A stretch of 64,000 bases of DNA from MFD04716-140 sp963703125 (lineage in GTDB: Bacteria > Bacteroidota > Bacteroidia > Flavobacteriales > Flavobacteriaceae). The position numbers and the translations under genes were made by a program. Below are positions 1 to 14,279 of this stretch, one piece after another. Each line of letters begins with the position of its first letter. The first letter of the stretch is position 1. Under the pieces are notes generated by a model. It ran no database searches. It had not been told where the DNA came from and saw only the letters and a list, made by a program, of their open reading frames with translations. The DNA lies in NCBI GenBank assembly GCA_963703125.1, contig OY969790.1, forward strand, positions 1,364,001 through 1,428,000. The letters run 5' to 3'.

Positions 1-157
1 GAAACTGGTTGATGGCCGGGTCGCAATACATTCCTTTTTTCCATCTTTTATACCAATGTACGGCAGAGGTAATTTCCTTCCCATTTGTTGAATCTATAAG
101 TACCGCCCTAACGGAATCTGTACCATAATCCAAGCCTATAACGTATGACCTTTCCAA
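1..157 (-). CDS. araB: L-ribulokinase, N-terminal part (runs off window)
   Basis: The 52 residues encoded here read from a TTG start (complement of 155-157) into the FGGY-kinase opening YVIGLDYGTDSVRAVLID, followed by WKKGMYCDPAINQF, which I recognise as the N-terminus of bacterial L-ribulokinase. The enzyme phosphorylates L-ribulose in the cytoplasm after L-arabinose isomerisation. An in-frame stop lies two codons upstream of the TTG, so no ATG start is possible in this frame. It lies 14 bp downstream of the GH127 gene on the same strand, so the two are probably co-transcribed, linking extracellular arabinose release to its catabolism. The rest of the gene lies outside the window. Confidence 0.85.
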   Translation of the reverse strand, partial: MERSYVIGLDYGTDSVRAVLIDSTNGKEITSAVHWYKRWKKGMYCDPAINQF

Positions 158-171
158 TTTTTACTTTTCTA

Positions 172-2151
172 TTATTTTATTGAGCTATCCAACCAAACCT
201 TCATTTTACCAACTCCACGATTGGACCACGCATAATATGGAATAGCCTTAAAGTTCTCATTATTAATCGTATTGACACCTCCTAAAAGGTCATCTTCCAT
301 GTCCACCTGAAAATTCTTATTTGAAGGCATTTTTATCCCATCGAAATTATCTTTATTGTCAATTTCTTCAATTGCATAGACCAGAGGTCCATATTCCAAA
401 GCGATTTTCCCTCTATTCTCAACAACTTTATCTGATGTTTCTACCATGCGTACTTCCATTGGAAACTTAATTTCAATACTACTTCCGTCTACTTTGTCTC
501 CTGACAGTGTCACGTATCCATCAAAAGAATTTACTACTTGTTTTTTACCGTAAATGTGCACCTCTACCTTATCCGATACAGTACTTACATAATCATAAAG
601 CCCCCCAGGTAGAACTTGATTGCTAGCCCAACCTGGAATGCGCAATTTCAGATTGAAATCAGTGCCCATACTCGCTTTCACATCTATCTGCACATTACCG
701 TTCCATGGATAATTGGTCTTTTGTCTTATTTCAATTTTATTTCCGGGCAAATCGATAATGGCGTCATTGGAAGCGTATAGATTCACATAAATATCATGGC
801 CATTCTTAGCATATATAAGTCCTGGTAATGATGGTATGAAACGGACTAAGTTTGTTGGACAGCAAGAACAATCGAACCAAGATTTTCTGGTTGCCGCCCC
901 TTGGTTAAATTTATATTTACCATCAGATTCCAGCGCATTTGGGTAAAAGAATTCCGTACCGCTTAATGAAAGCCCAGAAATCAGCCCATTATAAAGTGTC
1001 CTTTCAATGACATCGTAATATTTAACATCCCCTGATAGGTTAAACATTCTATGATTCCAATATACATCACCAATAGAGGCACATGTTTCATTATAAGCCG
1101 TTAAATTGGGCAGCTCATAGTTCTCTCCGAAAGCCTCCCCTTCGTGTTTGGCACCAATACCACCTGTCAGATACATTTTTTTCTCTACCATATTGTTCCA
1201 TAAACTATCAATGGCTTTATGATAGGCCGTATCGTTTTTTAAGGCGGCAACATCCGTCATTGCGGCATACATATAAACTGCCCTTACGGCATGCCCTACC
1301 ACTTCTTCTTGGTCCACGACCGGAATATGATCCTGGGAATAGGCACCATACAATTCATGATTCTGAGGTTTGCCCCTATTGTCCAAAAAGTATTTCGCCA
1401 AATCTAGATAGGCTTCCTTACCAGTAACTTCATAAAGCTTGATCAAACCTGTTTCAATTATCTGATGTCCTGGAACGGCTGACATTTTATCTTCTCCATC
1501 TCCAAAAGTTGCCAACATTAAATCAGCATTTTTTAAGGCGATATCCAGAAAATTCCTTTTACCGGTTGCCTTAAAATGAACTACGGCGGCTTCATACATG
1601 TGCCCAGCATTGTAAAATTCATGACTTGTTGCAAGTGACTCCCAACGCTTTCCCTCCTTTACCACAACCCATTTTGCAGGTGGTTTTGCCGGATTGATGG
1701 TTCTCCATGTCGTCAAATAACCATCCGGTTCCTGACCAATTTTCACGATACCAATCAGGGAATCAAGTAATTTCTCCAAAGGCTTGTTGGGGGCGCTTAT
1801 CAATGAATTGGAAGCACCTTCTATTACTTTATAAACATCTGAATCATCAAAAGGCATTGCCCCCTTTACGGGTCCTTCCATTTTTCCTCCGGCAATCAAA
1901 AAATTGTCAAAGCGCCCTTCTTCCTCACATTTTTCAATGGCATATTCAATTGTTTTTTCCTGAACGCGCTTAATTATGGGCAACCAAAACGAATCCGTCA
2001 GTTTTACATTTTGAATGTTTACAGGTTCAAGTTGATATCCTGTTTTAGCTTTCGGTTCACCGGGAACGTCAACCTCTTTCTTTTCACCTTTGCATGAAAC
2101 GAAAAATATGATGCTAACCAACAGATTGAAAATTATACCGAGATTCCCCAT
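172..2151 (-). CDS. GH127 family beta-L-arabinofuranosidase-like lipoprotein (DUF1680)
   Basis: The 659-residue protein starts with a hydrophobic segment ending in a lipobox-like FFVSC, so it is probably a lipoprotein. The rest has the DUF1680/GH127 layout: an (alpha/alpha)6-barrel with the family's cysteine cluster (WFDCSCCPTNL, about residues 427-437) and an upstream YNETCAS segment carrying the conserved Glu and Cys. In characterised GH127 enzymes a zinc-bound cysteine is the nucleophile and terminal beta-L-arabinofuranose is released. The gene lies between araB and a GH51 gene on the same strand, which fits an arabinose-releasing role. The related family GH146 cannot be excluded without a search. 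Confidence 0.85.
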   Translation of the reverse strand: MGNLGIIFNLLVSIIFFVSCKGEKKEVDVPGEPKAKTGYQLEPVNIQNVKLTDSFWLPIIKRVQEKTIEYAIEKCEEEGRFDNFLIAGGKMEGPVKGAMPFDDSDVYKVIEGASNSLISAPNKPLEKLLDSLIGIVKIGQEPDGYLTTWRTINPAKPPAKWVVVKEGKRWESLATSHEFYNAGHMYEAAVVHFKATGKRNFLDIALKNADLMLATFGDGEDKMSAVPGHQIIETGLIKLYEVTGKEAYLDLAKYFLDNRGKPQNHELYGAYSQDHIPVVDQEEVVGHAVRAVYMYAAMTDVAALKNDTAYHKAIDSLWNNMVEKKMYLTGGIGAKHEGEAFGENYELPNLTAYNETCASIGDVYWNHRMFNLSGDVKYYDVIERTLYNGLISGLSLSGTEFFYPNALESDGKYKFNQGAATRKSWFDCSCCPTNLVRFIPSLPGLIYAKNGHDIYVNLYASNDAIIDLPGNKIEIRQKTNYPWNGNVQIDVKASMGTDFNLKLRIPGWASNQVLPGGLYDYVSTVSDKVEVHIYGKKQVVNSFDGYVTLSGDKVDGSSIEIKFPMEVRMVETSDKVVENRGKIALEYGPLVYAIEEIDNKDNFDGIKMPSNKNFQVDMEDDLLGGVNTINNENFKAIPYYAWSNRGVGKMKVWLDSSIK

Positions 2152-2173
2152 TTAATTTATTCTAATGCTCTTC

Positions 2174-3730
2174 TTATTTAGAACCTTCTAGGACTAAAAC
2201 AGAAAAAGGAGGAATGGTTACTTCCAACATTCCTTTTTTAAATTTAAAATCCTTAAAATTCTTTGGTCCGATTTTATTTGGATTTTCAAACGTGTTATGG
2301 TCCTGTAAATTTTTGGAGCTCAATAAGGATCCAGTCATGTTTTTTAAGCTAAGTTCGTCTAAATCGATATATACGGTGCTGCCATTTTTTGTGTCGATGT
2401 TGGTAAAAGAAATATGTACTTTTTCGTTTTTATCCTTAGAAGCGGAAACTGTTAAAGCAGGTAGTGATTCTTCCTTATATGTGTACATAGGCGAATCAAA
2501 GGATAAAGGAATTAACGTGGCATCTTGGTGCACTTTATACATGTTCATCACATGATAAGTCGGTGTAAGAATCATTTTCTCTTTATCTGTCAAAATAACC
2601 GCCTGTAACACGTTGACGGCCTGTGCCAAATTAGCCATCTTCACCCGGTCCGCATGATTGTTGAAAATATTCAGGTTCATTCCTGCAATCATGGCGTCAC
2701 GCATGGTATTTTGTTGGTAAAGGAATCCAGGATTTGTACCCTCGGATACTTCGTACCATCCACCCCATTCATCAACGATCAGATCAACTTTTTTTTCCGA
2801 ATCGTACTTATCCATAATGGCCGTATGCTTAACGATAAGCTCCTCCATTAGCCACGATTCTTTCATTGTCTTGAAATAGGTCTCTTCATTAAAATTCACA
2901 TCGGCACCTTTGGCACCCCAATCAATAACCGAATAATGGTGAAGGGCAACCCCTTGCAACATGTTCTTGGGTATGTTCTTCATTAAAACCTCCGTCCAGT
3001 TATAATCGTCATTACTGGCACCGGAGGCAATTTTGTAAATACCTCCTTCGACATCGGCACCGGACATGAACGTTACGTATTTTTTATAGATATCCGCGTA
3101 GTATTCTGGACGCATATTTCCACCGCAGCCCCAAGCTTCGTTACCAATGCCCCAATATTTTACTGTCCATGGCTCTTCACGTCCATTTTCACGGCGTAAA
3201 TCGGACATTGGACTTTTTCCTTTATAATTGGTGTACTGTACCCAATCAGCCAATTCTTGAACGCCGCCACTACCTACGTTGCCCGATAAATAAGGTTCCG
3301 CTCCCAGTTCTTCGCATAGATTCAAGAAATTGTGGGTTCCAAAACTATTATCCTCTGTAACCCCGCCCCACCATGTGTTGACTATAGTCGGTCTTTTCTT
3401 CAAATCACCAATTCCATCCATCCAATGGTAAGTATCTGCAAAACAACCGCCAGGCCATCTTAAATTCGGAATCTGTAATTCCTTTAGGGCATTTATGATA
3501 TCAATACGTACTCCCGCTGAATTTGGGATAGTGCTCGTATCCCCAACATAAAAACCCTCATAAATACATCTGCCTAAGTGTTCGGCAAAATGACCATAAA
3601 TATGTTTACTAATGATTGGAGCATTTTCCGTAGACTTTAGCTTTATATCTACTTTGGTCTGACCTACACACATTTGGGAGTAAGCCACAAGGCTTAAGGT
3701 CAAAATTGTCAAGAAGTTAAATTTACACAT
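2174..3730 (-). CDS. GH51 alpha-L-arabinofuranosidase, secreted
   Basis: The 518-residue protein has an N-terminal signal peptide ending near CVGQ. A GH51 (beta/alpha)8 barrel follows, with the acid/base Glu in WGIGNEAWGCGG and the nucleophile Glu in LIVDEWGGWYE. A C-terminal beta-sandwich ends in FSVLVLEG. The length is normal for the family. It removes alpha-L-arabinofuranosyl side chains from arabinan or arabinoxylan. It is the first gene of the minus-strand GH51-GH127-araB unit and is divergent from the NUDIX regulator. The shared 240-bp intergenic region carries a palindromic box at 3879-3891 that could control both directions. Confidence 0.93.
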   Translation of the reverse strand: MCKFNFLTILTLSLVAYSQMCVGQTKVDIKLKSTENAPIISKHIYGHFAEHLGRCIYEGFYVGDTSTIPNSAGVRIDIINALKELQIPNLRWPGGCFADTYHWMDGIGDLKKRPTIVNTWWGGVTEDNSFGTHNFLNLCEELGAEPYLSGNVGSGGVQELADWVQYTNYKGKSPMSDLRRENGREEPWTVKYWGIGNEAWGCGGNMRPEYYADIYKKYVTFMSGADVEGGIYKIASGASNDDYNWTEVLMKNIPKNMLQGVALHHYSVIDWGAKGADVNFNEETYFKTMKESWLMEELIVKHTAIMDKYDSEKKVDLIVDEWGGWYEVSEGTNPGFLYQQNTMRDAMIAGMNLNIFNNHADRVKMANLAQAVNVLQAVILTDKEKMILTPTYHVMNMYKVHQDATLIPLSFDSPMYTYKEESLPALTVSASKDKNEKVHISFTNIDTKNGSTVYIDLDELSLKNMTGSLLSSKNLQDHNTFENPNKIGPKNFKDFKFKKGMLEVTIPPFSVLVLEGSK

Positions 3731-3876
3731 AGGAATAAGTATTTTTTAATATTGAAAGAAAGAAGATTTTTCCGAATCACTGAGAATAATTAAAAAATTG
3801 CCCCAATTTATATCAAAACCATTTATTTGAAACATAAAATTTAATCTAAATCAGCCAACAATAATAATTAAAAAAA

Positions 3877-3893
3877 GTGTGTTTTAAACACTT
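3877..3893. promoter_or_regulatory. Candidate operator box 1 (GTGTTTTAAACAC)
   Basis: A near-perfect palindrome GTGTTTTAAACAC (3879-3891), followed by TTAAAATAA, sits in the divergent region between the GH51 gene and the NUDIX regulator. Closely related boxes occur at 5084-5098 and 25612-25624. The binding factor is inferred to be the NUDIX/AraR-like protein encoded next to it; no binding data exist here. Confidence 0.5.
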
Positions 3894-3971
3894 AAAATAA
3901 GATTATTTTAGTTTAGATCAAAAAAATCCCATAAAATAAGTAGCTTGTCGCCTTTTATATTTTCAGTTAAA

Positions 3972-4662
3972 ATGACACTAAGTACCTATAGCAAAGAAGA
4001 CAAAATATTATTGGCCGTTGATTGCATAATTTTTGGTTTTGACCAAGAAGAACTAAAGATTTTATTGGTAAAAAGAAATTTTGAGCCAGAAAAAGGCAAA
4101 TGGTCCTATTGGAGGATTCCTAAAGAAAGAGGAGAACTTGGATGAAGCCGCTATAAGGGTGCTCCACCATCTTACTGGATTAAATGATATATACATGGAG
4201 CAGGTATATACCTTTAGCAAGGTAGATCGTGATCCTGCCGACAGAACTTTATCCGTTGCCTACTACGCCCTAATTGATATCGCCCAACACGATAAAAATG
4301 TTCTTAATAAGGAATCTGCGAAATGGTTCGCTCTTAAGGATGCCCCCAAGTTGATTTTCGACCATAATCGCATGGTAGAAAGAGCACTGGCACGTCTGAG
4401 ACGCAGGGCGCTTAGCAAACCAATAGGTTTTGAATTATTGCCTGAAAAATTTACCATGCGCCAATTGCAAAAATTATATGAAGCAATTTTAGATAATAAA
4501 GTGGACAAACGGAACTTCATCAACAAGTTCAATTCCCTTGATATTCTGATAAAACTAAACGAAAAGGACATGAGCTCATCAAAGAAAGGGGCGTATCTAT
4601 TCCAATTCGATGAAGAAAAATATAACAGTAAGGTAGAGGACGGGTTTAGTTTTAAGCTTTAG
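3972..4662 (+). pseudogene. NUDIX-domain transcriptional regulator (AraR/NrtR-like), frameshifted
   Basis: From the ATG at 3972 the frame gives a NUDIX N-terminus (DKILLAVDCIIFGF, then LKILLVKRNFEPEKGKW) and then stops at 4145. The continuation (GGFLKKEENLDEAAIRVLHHLTGL) is in another frame and runs to 4662. The frame must shift at about 4100-4112, between GKWS and GGFL. The C-terminal half has the winged-helix region of NrtR-type regulators (RLRRRALSKPIGFELLPEKF). Family members bind a sugar effector in the NUDIX fold and regulate arabinose genes in Bacteroidota. It is divergent from GH51. Either the regulator is inactivated in this strain or the sequence has an error. The joined product would be about 230 residues, normal for the family. 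Confidence 0.8.
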
Positions 4663-5138
4663 TTATTTACTTAATATAAAATCTTATAGTCTTTTTGACC
4701 TATCCTACACTCAAAAATGAGCCTATAATAAAGTCATAAAATCCTGACCATTCCTTTACAAAAAACATTTTATTGCTATTTTCCGCTTACCCGGCAACCA
4801 TGGCTTAAAACCTATAAAAATGCCCAAAGGAATTATCAAATTAAAGATCATAAGGTAGACAATAGTTGACTATACATTTTTCTGACAACCTAAGAAATTA
4901 TGAGCCAGGACTCATTTCTTTTCACCTTATTATTTAGTTGAAAAGGTTTTAACATTAGTTGCCACGAAAATTTAAGCAAATAGGGCTAATATTTAATTGT
5001 GTATCAAAAATTCTGAGCGCAATAAATCGATCATCGGTCTTAAAGAAAAAGTTGGCGTGAGGCTTTCTTAAAAACTTTATTATGTGTATATTAAACACTT
5101 AAATAAATTCACGCTTCTATACTGTATAATAGACCATA
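4663..5138. other. Intergenic region upstream of GH95 gene
   Basis: This 476-bp AT-rich stretch holds no ORF I can support. Its only distinct feature is the palindromic box at 5084-5098 close to the GH95 start. I saw no terminator or RNA structure. Confidence 0.6.
5084..5098. promoter_or_regulatory. Candidate operator box 2 (GTGTATATTAAACAC)
   Basis: This 15-bp palindrome-like box lies 41 bp before the GH95 start codon and is followed by TTAAATAA, as in box 1. Position and similarity suggest control of the GH95-GH43-esterase operon by the same factor as box 1. Confidence 0.5.
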
Positions 5139-7601
5139 ATGAAAAGATTATTTTATTTCGCTAGCTTCTTTCTTCCCTATCTTTTTTTTGGGCAAGAATC
5201 CTCGGATTTTAAACTGTGGTACGATGAACCTTCAGGTGATACTTGGGAAAATGCAATGCCCATAGGGAATGGTCGCATAGGCGCTATGGTCTACGGAAAT
5301 GTCCCTAATGAAATTTTTCAATTGAATGAGCATACGGTTTGGAGTGGCGGCCCCAACCGGAACGATAACCCGAATGCCCTAGAGGCACTGTCAAAAGTGC
5401 GACAATTGATATTCGATGGAGAATATAAAGCCGCTGAACAATTGGCAAACGAAAAAATAATTTCGAAAAAATCCCAAGGGCAAATGTTCCAACCTGTCGG
5501 AAATCTCGAACTTACTTTTCCTGGACATGAGAATTTTCAAGACTATTATAGGGATTTGGACATCAGTACTGCAACGAGCAAAACCTCTTATAAAGTTAGT
5601 GGTATCAACTATACTCGGGAAGCTTTTGTCTCCTTGGTCGACCGCGTTTTGGTCATAAAATTATCGGCCGACCAAACGGGTCAAATTTCATTTACGGCGA
5701 ATTTTACTTCACCCCATCTTGAACCAAAAATAGAGAGCCAAGGGGAAAATCAAATTTCTCTTTGGGGTAAAACGAGCGACCATGAAGGTGTTGAAGGAAA
5801 AATAGAATTCAACGCTTTAATGCGATTAAAGACCGCAAATGGCCTAACCATCCAAACTAATGGTTCCATCAATGTTGAAAACGCGGATTCGGCCCTTCTG
5901 ATAGTCTCCATAGCTTCCAATTTCAACAACTACAAAGATTTGAGTGCCGATGAAGCACAACGTGCAAAAGCCTACTTGGATGCTGCATTTGTTAAAGACT
6001 ATGATGTTTTGAAGGCGGACCATATCAAAAAATACCAAGCCTTTTTCAATCGGGTTGTTTTGGATTTTGGTTCAACTGATGCTTCAAAATTACCCACCGA
6101 TGAACGGTTGGCTAACTTTAGGAATAGGAACGACCCTTCTTTCGTTGCCCTTTATTTTCAATATGGACGGTATCTTTTGATTTCCTCCTCGCAACCCGGT
6201 GGACAGCCGGCCAATCTTCAGGGAATTTGGAATCGAAATATGAAACCGGCTTGGGACAGTAAGTACACTATCAATATTAATGCGGAAATGAACTATTGGC
6301 CCTCGGAACGCACGAATCTTTCGGAGCTCCACCAACCTTTTCTGAAAATGGTACAAGAATTGTCAGAAACGGGAAAAGAAACTGCTAAAGTGATGTATGG
6401 AGCCAAGGGATGGATGGCCCACCATAATACGGACATTTGGCGAGCGACAGGATCCATTGATGGTGCTTTTTGGGGCATTTGGAATGGTGGCGGTGCATGA
6501 ACCAGCCAGCACCTTTGGGAACATTATCTATATACCGGCGACACATCATTTTTACAATCGATTTATCCGACTTTAAAAGGAGCAGCGGAGTTTTATGCCG
6601 ATTTTTTGGTAAAGCATCCCAACTATCCTTATTTAGTTATTGCTCCTGGGAACTCTCCGGAGAACGCCCCTGAAGAGCATCAAGGTTCTTCCATCACGGC
6701 AGGTTCAACGATGGATAATCAGTTGGTTTTTGATGTCTTCAGTACGGCAATTCAAGCTTCAAAAATCTTAGGTATAGATGCTGATTTTGCAACTTCACTT
6801 GTTACCTTGAGGAAAAAGTTACCTCCAATGCAAATAGGGAAACACAACCAATTACAAGAATGGTTGGATGACGTAGATTCTCCCGATGATCATCATAGAC
6901 ATATTTCCCATTTGTACGGACTTTTTCCTTCCAATCAGATTTCACCTTATCTAACCCCAAAATTATTCGCCGCCTCCAAGAACACCTTACTGCAGCGTGG
7001 CGATGTATCTACGGGATGGAGTATGGGCTGGAAGGTGAACTGGTGGGCCAAAATGCAGGATGGTAACCATGCCTATAAACTGATTACCGACCAATTGACG
7101 CCAGTTGGCGTTAACCAAGGTGGAGGCGGAACTTATAACAACCTGTTCGATGCGCACCCACCGTTTCAAATCGATGGAAATTTTGGATGTACCTCAGGTA
7201 TTGCAGAGATGCTTTTACAAAGCTCAGATGGAGCGGTTCATTTGCTTCCAGCCGTCCCGGATGCCCTGTCTAAGGGTTATGTAGTAGGATTGAAAGCTCG
7301 GGGCGATTTTGAACTGGTTAGTTTGGAATGGAAAGATAAAAATTTGGTAGGCGCTACCATAAAATCAAATTTGGGAGGAAACCTTCGACTTCGGGTTCCA
7401 AATGCCATAGAATTGATTGGAACGGGAACGCTGAAAAAAGCAGAAGGTCAAAACCCAAACCCACTTTTTTATGTCCCTGAAACGGCTACACCTATAATAT
7501 CAAAGGATGCCACTTTGGAAAACCTCGAATTGAGAAACACATTTCTATACGATTTGACGACCGAAAAAGGAAAGACGTACACTTTTATTTTGAAGAAGTA
7601 A
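5139..7601 (+). pseudogene. GH95 family glycosidase with an in-frame TGA
   Basis: Reading through one in-frame TGA at 6498-6500 gives an 820-codon protein with a signal peptide and full GH95 architecture: an N-terminal beta-domain (MPIGNGRIGAMVYGN), the NINAEMNYWP segment with the catalytic-dyad Asn residues, HHNTDIWRATG, the [11 protein letters not shown] acid Glu region and the late [14 protein letters not shown] base region. GH95 enzymes are alpha-L-fucosidases or alpha-L-galactosidases. The TGA falls after WNGGGA, where relatives have Trp (TGG), so a single G-to-A change explains it. The downstream frame is intact to 7601. The next gene starts 1 bp later (7603), so an operon is certain. 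As it stands the product would be truncated to 453 residues without the acid and base regions. Confidence 0.88.
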
Positions 7602-7602
7602 T

Positions 7603-11932
<4,330 letters not shown>

Positions 11933-11952
11933 AAAGCGGAAACTCTTTAAAT

Positions 11953-11993
11953 AAACTATGGCAAACCTGAATAGGTTTGCCATAGTTTAAAAT
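11953..11993. terminator. Bidirectional intrinsic terminator
   Basis: A perfect 16-bp inverted repeat (11953-11968 with 11973-11988, 4-nt loop) is followed by AAAATTTTT and preceded by TTTAAATA. It lies between the convergent esterase and RraA-like genes, so it can end transcription from both sides. Confidence 0.85.
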
Positions 11994-11995
11994 TT

Positions 11996-12931
11996 TTACC
12001 AAGTTCTTTTCTTTAATATTTCCTGAATCTGTTCTCTTGAAACAGGAAGATAGTCAATATGCTCATTTAACCATTTGCTAAAATCCTTTTCGATCTCATC
12101 AGCCCAACGGGTATCAATTTGTCCAGCGGTATAGACACCTTCTTTGATACGTTGATGTCCGAACATATCGCGTAAGCGAACTACTTCAGAGGTTGTGGCT
12201 ACCTTCTCGGCCAAATGGGGAGGAATAAAAGTTACCACTCCCATTTTGCCCAACACGACATCACCTGGCATTACGGTAACGGTTCTAATTCGAGTAGGAT
12301 GATTGATCCCGATAAGCATCGTATTCAAATCCCCCGGTGGGTTATGATGAGACGCATCATAGCTAGTATAATACGAGGTGAAACCGCCAATTTCCATTAG
12401 ACCCTCAACATCCCTTAGGGCTCCATCGTAAACAACACCATTTCCTGTTTTGGCATAGATTGCATTACCTACATTGTCACCTATTGTAGGACCGTCTTTA
12501 TGGGCACTAAATTGATCCGCAACATACACATCGTCCTTCACTAAAATGTCAACGGGCCAGGTATTCTGTCCGCTCTTTCCCTGGGCTTTTCCACGATCAT
12601 CAATAGCCTTCCAAACATCTGGGCGACCGGGCATAAAGGTTGCAGTAACGGCCCGGCCAACCAACACGCTATCCGGATTGATTATTTTCCAATCCTCCGC
12701 AATTTGATAACGATACCCCTCATTCTTCATAACGGCCCAAGCCTCTTCAACGCTTACGGATTTTATTCTTTTTAATAGAGCATCCGACACTTTTGGCCTT
12801 CCATCATCAAAGCGTTCACCTTTCCATTCCGGAGTTAAAAAAATAAGTTCTTCCTTGTTAATCTGCTGCCCCATCAATTGTGTTGCCAAACCGACAACAA
12901 TCATTAGGAGCAAATACTTTTTTCGTAACAT
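11996..12931 (-). CDS. RraA-like family protein, secreted (copy 1)
   Basis: This 311-residue protein has a signal peptide (ending LMGQ) and the RraA/HMG-aldolase fold: PGDVVLGKMGVVTFIPPHLAEKV and GVVYDGALRDVEGLMEIG, with the characteristic Asp and Arg of the metal/substrate site. Family members are class II pyruvate aldolases or oxaloacetate decarboxylases; despite the name, RNase E inhibition is not implied here. The copy at 15877-16821 is a clear paralogue. It lies 24 bp downstream of an enolase-superfamily gene, suggesting that dehydration of a sugar acid and retro-aldol cleavage are coupled. A periplasmic location is unusual for an aldolase, and the substrate is unknown. Confidence 0.75.
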   Translation of the reverse strand: MLRKKYLLLMIVVGLATQLMGQQINKEELIFLTPEWKGERFDDGRPKVSDALLKRIKSVSVEEAWAVMKNEGYRYQIAEDWKIINPDSVLVGRAVTATFMPGRPDVWKAIDDRGKAQGKSGQNTWPVDILVKDDVYVADQFSAHKDGPTIGDNVGNAIYAKTGNGVVYDGALRDVEGLMEIGGFTSYYTSYDASHHNPPGDLNTMLIGINHPTRIRTVTVMPGDVVLGKMGVVTFIPPHLAEKVATTSEVVRLRDMFGHQRIKEGVYTAGQIDTRWADEIEKDFSKWLNEHIDYLPVSREQIQEILKKRTW

Positions 12932-12955
12932 GATTGTCTCTATTTAAAGTCTTAA

Positions 12956-14239
12956 TTACTCAAAAAAAGGCACTCCCTCTGGCGCATATTTTCTCATGGC
13001 ATCCTCATTGATGTCAACTCCAATTCCAGGTTTATTGGAAACTGTAACGAAACTATCCTTTACCCAATCCGCTTCGTCATAGGTAACTATCTCTTTGAAC
13101 ATTGGGTCCGTATGGAAATAGGATTGCCACTCCATTAAATGAAAATTAGGAACGGATGCACATACATGTGCACACGCCATAGCCCCTAAAAAAGAAGCTA
13201 CCATGTGAGGTGAGAAGGGCACATAATACAGATTAGCAAGGTTCGCAATTCGTTGTCCTTCTCCAAGTCCACCGCATTTTTGTAGATCAGGCATAATAAT
13301 ATCCACCCCATTATCCAACAATTGTTTAAATCCGTGGCCGAGATACACATTTTCACCTGCTGAAATGGGCGTACTTGTTTCCTCAGCAAGTGTTTTGAAG
13401 GCATCAAAATTTTCTGCCGGAATTGGTTCTTCCAACCAAGTAAGGTTTAGGTCCTCCACTTTTTTGGCGATGGTCTGTGCGGTCACATGATCGTACCGCC
13501 CGTGCATATCAACACACAAGTCTATTTTTGGTCCAACCGCTTCCCTTACTGCGGCAAGTTGGTCGTACATTCTTATTATTTCACCAGGACTGGCCGTCCA
13601 ATTATACCGGTCGTATTTATCTGGATCACTAGCATAATCCAAGTCGAATTTCAATGCATTGAAACCCCAGTTATTGATTGCATCGGTGGCGGCGTTAGCA
13701 AAATCCTTTGGTGAAGGAAATTTAACACGATATAAGGCAGTATCACAATAGACCCTTACTTTATCCCTGAATTTTCCACCAAGCAATTGATATACGGGCA
13801 AATCCAATGCCTTACCTGACAAATCCCACAGTGCGGTCTCGATGGCAGAAAGTACGGCAACGTACATTCCTGATTGTCCGCCACCAAAATGACCTCCCCT
13901 ACGGATATCCTCAAATATTTTGTGCACATTGAACGGACTTTGGCCTTTTAATCTTCTACCGAACATTTGTACCAGATGATAAGTTCCCTGGACGGCATCT
14001 ACTCCTTCTCCACAGCCATAGATTTCCTGATTGGTATATATTTTAACGAAGAGGCTACTACCTCCTTTTATGTAACCACATGTAACCTTTGTTATCTTTA
14101 AATCCGATGGAGCGGACAATTTTGGATTTTTATCCAATGCGTTTTGATATTCAGTTGCATATGTGGATGAGGATATCATCCCCAATCCGGCACCTGCCAT
14201 GAGCGATTTTGAAATAAAAGACCTTCTTGAATTTTTCAT
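12956..14239 (-). CDS. Enolase-superfamily (mandelate racemase/muconate lactonizing) sugar-acid dehydratase, Tat signal (copy 1)
   Basis: The 427-residue protein opens with a twin-arginine-like leader (NSRRSFISKSLMAGAGLG). The MR/MLE N-terminal capping domain and barrel follow. The metal ligands appear as DLCVDMHGRYD, TWLEEPIP and ISAGENVY, and a catalytic Lys is likely in ALKFDLD. Such enzymes dehydrate aldonic or uronic acids. It sits between a BASS transporter and an RraA-like gene in a minus-strand operon. The exact acid (arabinonate, fuconate, galactonate) cannot be read from the sequence. Confidence 0.82.
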   Translation of the reverse strand: MKNSRRSFISKSLMAGAGLGMISSSTYATEYQNALDKNPKLSAPSDLKITKVTCGYIKGGSSLFVKIYTNQEIYGCGEGVDAVQGTYHLVQMFGRRLKGQSPFNVHKIFEDIRRGGHFGGGQSGMYVAVLSAIETALWDLSGKALDLPVYQLLGGKFRDKVRVYCDTALYRVKFPSPKDFANAATDAINNWGFNALKFDLDYASDPDKYDRYNWTASPGEIIRMYDQLAAVREAVGPKIDLCVDMHGRYDHVTAQTIAKKVEDLNLTWLEEPIPAENFDAFKTLAEETSTPISAGENVYLGHGFKQLLDNGVDIIMPDLQKCGGLGEGQRIANLANLYYVPFSPHMVASFLGAMACAHVCASVPNFHLMEWQSYFHTDPMFKEIVTYDEADWVKDSFVTVSNKPGIGVDINEDAMRKYAPEGVPFFE

Positions 14240-14279
14240 TGGTTGACTATTTTACTACTCAGAAAGAATTAATACTTTT

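Noticed and set aside
6498..6500. UGA recoded as Trp
   Set aside because: Only one gene shows it, TGA is used as a normal stop elsewhere (for example 40842-40844), and a neighbouring gene is broken by TAA, which recoding would not explain.
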